Of a stretch of DNA of 64,000 nucleotides, positions 25,426 through 35,400 are shown in pieces. Made by a program: the position numbers and the translations under genes. The stretch lies in the NCBI GenBank assembly GCA_027625915.1, contig JANTQA010000023.1:12338001-12402000 (forward strand), given 5' to 3'. Source of the DNA: Anaeramoeba flamelloides (lineage: Eukaryota > Metamonada > Anaeramoebidae). Within the stretch, counting starts at the first letter, position 1. Every line of letters starts with the position of its first letter. The notes under the pieces were generated by a model. That model saw nothing but the letters and a program-made list of their open reading frames with translations, was not told the origin of the DNA and searched no databases.

Positions 25426-26355
25426 GTAAGCTAAATTTCAAAAATAGGGTCATCATTAGTATTTTCTAAATTATTGGCATGTGTGTTGTGTTAACCAAAT
25501 ATTCTGAACCCAATATCTTTTAAAAGTCATTATTGAATATTTAATATCAAGAAACAATCTTCTTTTAATGAAAATTTCCCAGAGTTGAATTCATTTTTTT
25601 GCAATTTTTCTTTCAAAATGATTCCATATTTTTATTTTTATGTTGAATGAACAAGAACATTTTTGAAAACCGTTAATATTCAAGAGATGAGATTAATTAG
25701 CATTGGAGAAAGGGATTGTAAAATTCAAAGAAAGTAAAACACCCAAGAAGTGTTTGCTTCGAAAACAAGTATCAACCAAATTTGCTTTAATGAGTTACAA
25801 TGGTTCCTTGAAAAGTGAAGAAATAGCAAGATCAAATAAGATCTTCTTTTCTCTTTCATTTGGAGACAATGTGATGAATGTGATCGTATTCATTTTATCT
25901 TTGAGTTCTTTGTTGTACATTCAAAAAATTGGTTTTGTTTTCGTTTTCTTTTCTTTTCTTTTTCTTTTTTTTTCTTTTTGTTGAGATTCTTTTTATCTTG
26001 AAAAAGGTATCAAGGAAAGTTTGGGCTGATACCAAATGGGTAAATAGTAAAAATCTGATAACTCTGATGGAAAGTTGTTTCAAAAGGTTCTTGGAAGTAA
26101 TGGTGAATCTTAAATGGATAATTTTAAGATGAAAAATCATTTCAAAAATAGGGCCAGATTTATTTTTTTCTCTATGGGTTTCTTTTCTCTATTCTTTTAT
26201 TAGAAATAATAATTAAAACAGAAAAGGGTGTTTTAGACAGTTATTTTTTAGTTTTAAGTTCTGATTTTTCTGGGTTGAGTTTTGGTATTCACTAAATGAG
26301 AAACTACATTTTTTTTTCAATCAAAAATTTGCCCCTATTTTTGAAATTAAGCTTA
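25426..26355. mobile_element. TIR transposon (TGTAAGCT ends) carrying a coding-like insert
   Basis: The left end GTAAGCTAAATTTCAAAAAT with AGGG and the right end, the reverse complement of GTAAGCTTAATTTCAAAAAT with AGGGGC, form imperfect terminal inverted repeats about 25 bp long, 930 bp apart. A third, partial copy of the repeat (TTTCAAAAATAGGGCCA) lies at about 26140. The interior holds the coding-like block 25700-25850. A 224-bp element with the same termini is at 27153-27376. Confidence 0.75.
25697..25984 (+). pseudogene. Coding-like fragment inside a TIR element
   Basis: The plus frame reads LALEKGIVKFKESKTPKKC, LLRKQVSTKFALMSYNGSL, then KSEEIARSNKIF, before it dissolves into a Phe-rich T tract. 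The composition up to about 25850 is that of protein-coding DNA (varied residues, Gly/Pro/Cys/Ala). A second open block, VSRKVWADTKWVNSKN, follows at about 26008-26132. There is no ATG at the start and no recognised family. It is probably a fragment of a transposon gene or a captured host exon. Confidence 0.4.
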
Positions 26356-27152
26356 CATAAAAAATATAAGAAATTATCAAGATTTAGATTTCAAAAGTAA
26401 AAATATTATAACCCATTTCTGTTATTTTTTTTCCAAAAATACAAACTCAAAATGTTCATATCTTTAGATTAAAAACCAATTTCTAAAGACACTTTTTTTT
26501 AATAAAGATTATCGATTTTTCTTTTACTGACAATAGAATTTATTTTCTAGATCTAACCAAATTATTGGAAAATAACTACTATAATGCCTTGCGGAAAATT
26601 AATAAATAATAGTTATTTGACCTTTTCGGTTTACAGCACCCCTCCCCAATATTAATTTTTTCATTAAGTTCCTACTATTTTGGTTCTTATCGGGTAATAT
26701 TGGACTTTGTACATTTTTTAAAAAAACACCAGTTGTCCAAAAATGAAAAATTTCATTTTTTTTTTTTTTTTGGAAATCAAAATTGAGTAGAATAACCGGA
26801 ATAAATTGGTAGTATTTAATAAAAAAGTATGATTTTTTAATGTTTTCAACAATACATTGAAAAAAATAAAAATTGAAAAATTCAAAGTCTAATAAAATTA
26901 CCTATTTGTTTAAACTTTCACCTTCATAATAATATTTATTCACACTATAATTAAAACTTCATAAATCAAATTCTTGGGGTTATTGTATTTATTACGGTGA
27001 ATAGCACCATTGACCTTTTTAAAAATCCCTATTCAAGAAAAAAGGTCTAATTTATAGCAAAAAAATCCAAAGAAAAATTGGGATGTATTACACTTTAATT
27101 CAAGTTAAATATATTTAATTTGATAGATAATAATTAATAGTTTTGAAAATGC

Positions 27153-27376
27153 TCAAAGCTAAATTTCAAAAATAAGGGCAGATATTTTATCAGAAAAAAC
27201 TTTTTTTAATTTTTTTTTTTTAAATAATAATGTATTTTACTAAACTGTTTAGAGATAATAACCAATATATATTAATAAATATAAATATAGTGTAATCGTT
27301 TTATAGGTGAAAGATAAATTAAAAAAGAAAAAAAAATTATAAAAAAGTTTGCCCCTAATTTTGAAATTTGGCTTAC
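27153..27376. mobile_element. MITE with the same termini as the 25426-26355 element
   Basis: The left end is AAAGCTAAATTTCAAAAATA with AGGGCA. The right end is TGCCCCTAATTTTGAAATTT with GGCTTAC. The two are inverted copies 224 bp apart with an A/T-only centre, so this is an internally deleted, non-autonomous relative. Confidence 0.75.
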
Positions 27377-28149
27377 TTGTCTAATAAAAATGAACTAGGG
27401 TTAAAAAATACCCAACGATAAATATTGAAACAGTCATAGTTTTACCCAGAATTTAAAAGAATCAAATTAAATATATATGATTTTACCCAACCCCTTTAAA
27501 AAGATGGAAGTACTTAACAAAGTATGTACTAAGTGCACAAATTGCCTAGACTTACTTGAAGTTTTTTTATTTTATTTGTAAAAGATATAAACAACAATCC
27601 AAAAATTTGGACTCTCCAAAAAAAAAAAAATTAGCAAAATAATATACTACCCAATTTATTATATTTTTCCAAACCTAATATAAAATCACATTTAAGTTAC
27701 CCAGATTAATGTTTTATAAGTAATAATTTTCACCCAAATAAAAGAAAAAGATATAAAACACAAACAAAATAAATTCGTGTGTCCAAAATAAAGAAACTAG
27801 CCAAACAAAAAATATATTGATAAATTTATTGAAATTTCACCAAAAATTGTTGACGGTAAAATGAAAAGATAATAATAACCAATTGTATGCGATTTTACAA
27901 TTCAAAAAACACAGCAATACCCATCTACCAACCATTAAAAAAAATTTCCATATCTAACGAAATAAATTATAGAACTATAAAAAAGAAAATGAAAACAAAA
28001 CACTAAAAGAGATAAAAAATGAAATAGTTTGTAAAATCAAAATTATTCACCAATTGAATGTAAAATGTAGTATTGTTATCTATTCAAAGGTTTAAAATGT
28101 GCCCAAAATTTTGGAATTTAGTTTAGATTTTCCAAATAAACAGAAAACA

Positions 28150-28440
28150 TAAGAAAAGTTAAAGGGGGGATTTCAGAATTCAAAAAAAATTGAGAAAAAT
28201 TATGAATTTTACTTAATTATTTTCGATTTTGGTAAACCTGAAAGTATTTTTTTTACTATTTGTTTTTGTTTTGAAAACCTATTGATTTTCAAAGTAAAAC
28301 AGAAAGTAAAAAAAAAAAAAAAAAAAAATACCCCTTAAAATTCCCTGGGCTTTCTAGAATTCAAAAGAATAGAGTAAAATCAAAGCTTTTACTCAATTCT
28401 TTTGAATCCCCAAAAACCTAATAGAAAAATCAAAAAAAAA
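28150..28440. repeat. Foldback cluster with AGAATTCAAAAGAAT / ATTCTTTTGAA arms
   Basis: TTCTAGAATTCAAAAGAATA at about 28355 is followed by CTCAATTCTTTTGAATCCCC, an inverted copy. A similar pair lies at 28170-28225. The same motif flanks the hairpin at 58616-58770 (CCAGAATTCAAAAGAATGGA), so it belongs to the foldback family. Confidence 0.5.
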
Positions 28441-29194
28441 AAAAATATTTTATTCTAAATCAATAAATAATTCTAAAATAGTCCAAATGATTGCCCCCCT
28501 ATTTGAAAAATATTTATTAAAATTAAAATTCTTTTAAAATACATTATTATAACCCCTGAACTGTAAAAAAAAATAATATAAAAATTTTTTACTATTAAAT
28601 TTGAAAAAGAATCTAAATCGAACTATAGAAAATTGGATTTTCGAACTTAAATAGTTAAATACCTTGAATAATAATTATTAATCCAAGATATTTTATTAAT
28701 CATCAGTGTTAATAATAAGTAGAGTTATCAAAAAATAAAAGATTAGCAAATATTTAATTTTTTTTTGAATCAAATTTTTTGGGATCGTAAATTGATATAT
28801 TTATTTCCCTTTTTATCAATTACCTAAAAAAAAAAATAAATTTTTATCAAATCTTCAAATCGAAACAAAAGTATTGAAATATTTTAATTGGTTACATAAA
28901 ACTTAGATTTTTTATATTTGATATCTTCTTATCCACCAGTCTATTACCCTTACACCCATAAATTCGGATTCGGAAAAAAAAAAAAAATAAATACCCAAAA
29001 ATTTCATTTTTGAACCTTTATTAAAAGTCATAACAAGTACAAGATTGATCAAATAAAAACCAAAATAACATAGCCAACACACCTAACATAAGAAAATCTT
29101 TTTTCAATCTTCAGTGATTATCAACCTTAATGGGAAAGATATAAAAAATTTCCATTTTTTTTAATTTCTTTTCCAAAAAAGTTCAAAAGCGAAA

Positions 29195-30654
29195 ATGATT
29201 AAAAAACCCTTTAGTTTTCAAAATCAGCCTGTCTCCCAATATTTAAGACACCTGATCCAAATCTTAGTGCTCTTATTTTTAAATGCCAAACTGTTTCAAA
29301 TCTCAGCAACACCAATAGTGGTACCATTCTTACACGCAACCCACGCTCCTTTCAGCACTGCAGTTGGTGTGTTTGATGCCTTCGAGTCATCAATAACTTC
29401 AGGTAACTTCCCAATTCTTGCTGTAGGGATCATTTTAATTACCGGAGTCACTATTGGAAAGCTTCTATGTGCATGGGCATGCCCTTTCGGGTTTGTTCAA
29501 GATTTGCTTAACTATCTCCCAATCCCAAATAAAAATGTCATCCCAAGAGACTGGTTTAAATCCTTACAAATGATCAAACAATTGTTGTTGGCCTTTTCAC
29601 TTTTTTCCTCAATTTTGTTTGGCTTTCAAACAATCACAGAAGACATCGATCCTATTAAAAAAAGTGTAAGTAGATCTTCGTTAATAAAAAAACTTTTTCT
29701 TTTGTTTTCTGTTTTTCAATTTTTTTCGTTTTTTTTTTTCTTTGTTTTTTTGATGAATTTGATCTTGTTTGTTCTTGTTCAAAGCAAAAAGAAAAAAAAA
29801 CCAAAGCTTTCAGATCCACTATTCGACTCAATAAATAGTCCAAATCTAAATAACCCTTTTTTTTTTTGTTTTCAATTTTTTGTTGTTTTTAAAAAAAAAC
29901 AATAAAAAAAAAAAAAAAAACAAAAGAAAAACAAAACAAAACAAAACAAATGAAAAATTAAAAAAAACACTCTTTTATTCCCAAACTAGTAAATTTACTT
30001 TTTTTTTTTCGATCTTTTTCTCTACTGATTTGAAATTGGCTGTTGTTTGAATTCAAAACCTTCACAACAAAACTCATAAACTTTTCTTCTTTCTAATAAA
30101 AAGCCATTCCATGATGCTCCATTTTCCGTACTATCACCATCTACAACCTTGTTTACTTATATTCCATGGGCAGCCTATTGGAAACCTGAAGTGCTTTATA
30201 AACAACGTAAAGCTTAATTTTCTTTTTTTTTCTCTTTCTGAAATTCTTTTTCTTTCTCTTTTTTCTTTTTTTTTACAAACTGTTTATGGTTTGCATACTT
30301 TTTTCTTCTTTTGTGTGATTCTGCTCATTTCTAATTAAAAATTCATTAGCCATCGCTTATTTAAAACTTAGTATTCTTATTGCCTGTTTAGGTCTATGTG
30401 TTGTTATCCCAAGATTCTTTTGTCGTTACATTTGCCCTTTGGGATATATGTATGATTTGACAAACAAATTTAAATTCTTGAAGATCAAAACTGGATCAAT
30501 CAAAAAAGAAGAAGCAAACAAAACTTTAAAAGAAGTCTGCCCAATGGATGTCCAAATCTCAACAGATGATAAATATATTAACTCCCCGGCTTGTATTCAT
30601 TGTGGTAAATGTTTCAAATATTTCCCAAACCAATTTAGTCAAGAATTCTTTTAG
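29195..30654 (+). CDS. NapH/YccM-type membrane [4Fe-4S] electron-transfer protein; join(29195..29665,30104..30206,30350..30654)
   Basis: Three exons give 292 residues. Donors are AGT|GTAAGT and AAC|GTAAAG; acceptors are AAAAAG|CCA and CATTAG|CCATCG; phases match throughout. The protein has hydrophobic helices at about 20-35 and 72-90, then the motif CAWACPFGFVQD (Cys92, Cys96), a helix at about 125-145, the linker PFHDAPFSVLSP, a helix at about 198-214, and the second CRYICPLGYMYD motif (Cys216, Cys220). It ends with a ferredoxin-like site, CPMDVQ (Cys255) plus CIHCGKC (Cys273, 276, 279). Paired C-x3-CP-x-G motifs before a ferredoxin site define the bacterial NapH/NosR/YccM family of membrane electron-transfer proteins. 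Cys255 with Cys273/276/279 can bind one cubane. After CIHCGKC the sequence is FKYFPNQ, so the further Cys-Pro often found there is absent. The family is bacterial, so lateral transfer followed by intron gain is likely. The redox partner is unknown. Confidence 0.88.
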
Positions 30655-31022
30655 ATTATAATTGATCTATTTGAAGTATGTAACGCTTTTTTTTTTATTT
30701 TTTTTTTTCTCATTTGGATCAAGAAAAACCTTTTCTTGTCGTTTGTTCTTTTGAAGTTTTACTTTTTGTATTTATTTATGAATTTCTATTTTTATTTTCT
30801 TCTCTCTCAAATCAGTAAAATTAAATAAAATTTAAGAATAACAATTTTGCTTTATTGTTTTTTTTATTATATTTTTTTGACACAAAAACTTTTAAGGGAC
30901 TAGTCTCTATTATTTTTTTTTTTAACCAATTTCTAAATAAGGATTCCTTATCTAGAAATATGTTTAATATTGAAAATAAACAGGGGTATTTTAAATCAAA
31001 GTAATTGGCAAAAAATTTTCTC

Positions 31023-31062
31023 AATCTCTATTAAATTTAGGTAAAAAAATTTAATAGAGATT
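31023..31062. repeat. Perfect 16-bp inverted repeat
   Basis: AATCTCTATTAAATTT is followed 8 nt later by its exact complement AAATTTAATAGAGATT. It could form a cruciform or an RNA hairpin downstream of the Fe-S gene; function unknown. Confidence 0.8.
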
Positions 31063-31333
31063 AGTACCTTAAATAATTTTGCGTTTTTTTCTGTTTCAAT
31101 AAGAATAATTTTATTGAAAATGTGCTAACCCCCGATCAATTTATTTCAGAAAAGAAAATTTTATTTTTAAAAAAATTTCCTTTTCTTATAATCTCAAGAT
31201 AATAACATTACTATGCCATACTCTACCAGTTCTACAAATTAAGGGATGTACTAAAGTGAATAAATAATAAATTAAAAAACAAAGAACTAATGAATAAATA
31301 CCAAAAAGTAAATGAACATTTTTGCTAGAAGAT

Positions 31334-31356
31334 GGCCAATTGCAAATTGGCCATAT
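31334..31356. repeat. Perfect 10-bp inverted repeat ATGGCCAATT-GCA-AATTGGCCAT
   Basis: Two perfect 10-bp arms surround a 3-nt loop, with GGCC cores that are GC-rich compared with the surroundings. No function can be assigned. Confidence 0.75.
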
Positions 31357-32055
31357 CCCAACAAAAAAGGATATAAACAACACACCGCTAAATATAAGAG
31401 CATTTTATCTCAGAAGTGCAACTGTATCACTTTAAGAGAGGATTTTTTTTTTTATTTTCAATTTTTTTTAATAAAAATATCAATAATTGAACACAATAAA
31501 TACTGGATCACAATTTACCTTGTTGTTGTCCCAAATTCCAATTAAAGAGTCTAAGAAATCAAACTAAATAGATACATTTTCAACCTAGATGAAAACTTTA
31601 AATTCAAAAAAAAATTACAACAATTTTAATTTCCACAATACACAAAAGATAATGTACAAAACAAGAATACATATTTTGATTTAAAGTTAAATGATTTTTT
31701 ATCATATTTAAACTGAATTTTTAAAATTATGTGGTCTTAAACAATTTTATTTTTTTCCTTTTTACTTTAAATTATTCTGAAATATTCCTGAAACTTTTAT
31801 AACAAAATTGATCAAATTTCCATTTTTAAAATGATAGAATTGTCATTTTCGTTCTTATTTATTTATTACTTTAGTAGAAAAAAAAAAAATTACTCTATTT
31901 TCAACAATTCATTTTAAAACCAGGATATTTTCCAATTTTTGTTGAGTGATCTTGATTTTGAGATTAAAGATGAAACTTTCAACAACCATACGCAACAATT
32001 AAGGACACTTTTTCGATTTACTGTTTAAACCTTAAAATTCAAAAGAACAAAAAAA

Positions 32056-32356
32056 CACTACAGAAAATCTCATGAGTTTAATCAAGATTCAAGCCTTTTC
32101 AAACTTTCAGACAATTTACAAACCTTTCAAATCGTTTTCAATACTTTTAAAGGGAAAATGAGTTTCAAAAGTGATAAACTTTGGAAAAGACGAGATTTTT
32201 TGGAGTTTTCACTGCAGAAAATCTCAAGACTTTTATCGAGCTTTCAAACACTTTCAGACAATTTATAAACCTTTCAAATACTTTCCAACACTTTTAAAGT
32301 GAAAATGAGTTTCAAAAGTGATAAGCTTTGGAAAAGAAATGAGTTTTTTTGTAGTG
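32056..32356. mobile_element. Dimeric MITE with CACTACA termini
   Basis: Two head-to-tail units of about 150 bp share most of their sequence, for example AAAATGAGTTTCAAAAGTGA in both. Unit 1 starts CACTACAGAAAATCTCA at 32056; unit 2 starts CACTGCAGAAAATCTCA at about 32208. The right end is TGAGTTTTTTTGTAGTG, the inverted form of the left end. A diverged monomer lies at 38195-38357. CACTAC-type ends recall the CACTA superfamily, but the element has no coding region and the assignment is tentative. Confidence 0.75.
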
Positions 32357-32435
32357 AATTTAAAGTTCTCCTGATCATTTTTTCAATCTTTTTCGTATTC
32401 TTTCCAATTTACTTTGTTACATTTGACACCATACG

Positions 32436-35400
32436 ATGACCTTTAATGATGAGATGCTCGCTAAACAGTTACAACAGCAGTTTAACAATGAAGATTATGC
32501 TGTAAATTCACAACAAGGGTTTGGAGACATTTATGAAAGCAACAGTTTTGGTATTAGAAATGATGTGAAAGAATTCAGCAATATTTCTTTCATCAACAAT
32601 TCACCCCAAACATTTTTGACACCAACAACGGGGAACACAAAAAACACCCCACAAAAGCCCTTATTCAGCAGCAGCAGCAAACAGCAATATATGACAATAG
32701 ATAAAACAAAAGTTAATATTGTTGACTTTACTGAACTCGAAGCCAACATGAAGAAACAAAATAGAAATATTACTAATAGCTTTCAAACACAAAACCAAAG
32801 ACAAAGATCTTTTGAAAATAGAAGAACCAATACAAACCAAAACGATTTACCAAGGCAAACCCAAAGACAAAGGCAAAGACAAACCCAAAGACAAAGGCAA
32901 ATACAAATACAAAGACAAAGGCAAGCAACCCAAATAACAAGACAAAAACAAAGAAACCAATTTAATCGACAAAACCAAAGACAAAGACAAAGGCAAAGGC
33001 AAAAGCAAAGTACAAGACAAAAACCAAGAAATCAATTTAATAGACAAAACCAACGGAAAACTAAAGCCAAAAGACAAAGGTCAAGAAACTTACCAAGAAA
33101 CCAATTCAACAAACATCATCATAACAATTTAGATCTTCCTTCTCAGTCAACTCTAAATCGCCTGAGACAAAATGTCATCAGAAACAACAACATTAGTGCC
33201 CGTTCACAGGATCAAATTTTTCGTCATTTTGGCTCTTTTTCAAAGGGTCTTGAAAAAGAAAAAATTAGTCAGTTTCCAGTTCAAATTTATCAAAAAGGAT
33301 CACTTCCAAAAGATCAACAAACTTGTATTATTTGTTATTCGTCTTATCAAGTTGGTGACATAATTCGAACTCTTCCATGCTTACACAAATTTCATGATCA
33401 GTATGATTCTTTTTTGCTTTCTTTTTAATCTTACCTTTTTACTTTCTCATTTGAAACAAAAAATTAGTGCAAACATATTTGATTGAGCGAGCAATCCCAA
33501 CAAAAAAAAAATTCCAAAAGAAAAAAGATACGTCGAGTTAATTATCGTTTTGAAAAACTTTGCACTTGATGAATCCCATTTTTGATTAGTACAGCTATTT
33601 TAAGAAATTGAGGACTTTTTTAAAGCTTTTTAAAAGTTTTTTATATTAAATAAAAACGTATGTACTTTTCCTTTAAATATGAGGAAGAGGTTGGGGTGGG
33701 AAGAAAATCACTTTTTTTAAAATTTCTGATTCCTCACTTTTTTAAAATAAAAAACTTTCTTTTTTGAAAAGTTTTAATTCTTTTAATCTCTAAAAAAAAA
33801 AAGTCATCACTTTTTTAAAATAGCTGTAAACAATTCTCCCCTATAGTGTTAACAAAAGGAATGAAAAATGTTTTGAAATAAAGTATTTTAGAAAATATGC
33901 TATAGTTTATTTCAAGATTTTCATATAGGGAGTAAGTTCATTTTACAAATTTTGAGTGGCACCAGTTTATGTGAAACTGAATTCTTCAAATCATTTCTTT
34001 CGCCAAATACATTAACATTTTAATAAATATGAGAGTTGGAACATATCCCAGTATCATATATTTATATACCAATTAAAATGAGAAAATCAAAAAATTGATC
34101 ATGAAAAAAATTGATCCAGAAAAAATAAATACAAAATCATTTATTTTTTGATCTTATCTATAACATTTGATACAATTACTTCTTCTTTACTTGGTTTTAT
34201 TTTTAATTCTGAATCGAAAAACTTGTGTTTGTAAAATTTTTGAGAAACAAATTACTTGCTGTTTCCAAAGAATTCCCCAAAATGAATTTACAAAATCCTA
34301 TTTTCATTTAATTCATATAATTCGAGTTTTAGCCCAAGGAAATAGGATATTTTTTCAATTCTTCTTCAGAAATCAATGATTTATTTTTTATTATTAAAGA
34401 AGTAAACTAAATTTCATAATAAATTCCCCAATTTTTTTTTATTTTTTTTTATTTTTTTTTTATTATTTTTTTTTTAGACGATTGATAAATATCTCTTGAG
34501 TATAGAACTGAATATTAAAATTGTAATTTTTTTATTATAATAAATAACTTCAATTTATAAAAATACTTATTTTCAAAATTTGATTTTTAATGGGCAAATG
34601 GTTTTGAAATGGAGTTTATAAATTACACTCTAAATGCTCTTTTACTCAAATTTCCTCAAAGGTAATTTAAGCGGAAAATCATAGATTTCACGTTTGTTCA
34701 AGGAAAAGACATACTCAAATTTTTTTATGTTTAAAAAGCAAAAACAAAAAATTGAAAAGAAAAAAGAAGTTTGAAAATTGAAAAAAAAAAAAAATTGAAA
34801 TTTAAAAAGGGTTTATGAGAAGTAATTGGTAAAAAAACAAAAAAACCAACACTATCATTAATTAAGAACATCCAAAATCACAAACAAGATACTTTTGGCT
34901 GATTTAATTTGATTTGATAATTGATCATGAATGTTCACTTTGGGGATCGTTGTTTAATTGTTGCTATTTCTTTTTTCTTTTTGATCTGATTTGCTTTAAA
35001 CCTTTGGCCATTTTTTAGCAATTACTTTTTAGATTTTATTTTCAAGTTACTCATACTTCCGTGTTTCAGTGTCACAGTATTAGCAAGTAACCACTTGATC
35101 TTTTTCATTTGTAACTCTTCTTCCTAATATACAGAAGATTCAGCTAGGAAAAAATGGAAAAAAAAGTGAAATAAATGATTTATTGGATGTATATGCTCGA
35201 TTTGATAATTATTTATTTTTGATTTAATTGAAAACTCGAAATAATTCTGAATCTAATTGAAATTTTTTCTCAATTTTTCTTTTTCTTTGTGTTGAATCTT
35301 TTTGTAGTTGCTTTTTTGATTTCAAATATTCAATTCATTTACTTTAATCTTTGAAACAGTATCCTTTGTTTTGGCTTTGTTTGATAAAAATATTTGAAAA

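Larger units (their letters stand above)
22531..29194. other. 6.7 kb intergenic region between divergent genes, transposon relics
   Basis: It separates the start of the minus-strand repeat-domain gene from the start of the plus-strand Fe-S gene. It contains a C14 run (24888-24901), the TIR element 25426-26355 with a coding-like insert, its short relative 27153-27376, and a foldback cluster (about 28150-28440). The rest is unstructured A/T-rich sequence. The open frames 22743-23051 and 23585-23815 lack the composition of coding DNA. Confidence 0.6.
30655..32435. other. 1.8 kb intergenic region between the Fe-S and RING genes
   Basis: Both flanking genes are on the plus strand. The region contains an AATAAA-like 3' end zone (about 30828), two perfect hairpins (31023-31062, 31334-31356) and a dimeric MITE (32056-32356) that ends only 79 bp before the RING start codon. 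The short open frames here are not supported. Confidence 0.6.

Noticed and set aside
29666-29905. Readthrough C-terminus of the first Fe-S exon
   Set aside because: The sequence after AGT|GTAAGT becomes Phe/Lys low complexity; splicing to 30104 restores the family sequence.
32056-32356. Firm assignment to the CACTA superfamily
   Set aside because: Only the CACTAC end motif supports it; no transposase or clear 3-bp target duplication could be shown.
32847-33077. Leu-rich minus-strand open frame opposite the Gln/Arg repeats
   Set aside because: It is the antisense of a simple codon repeat; the plus strand is part of a RING protein.
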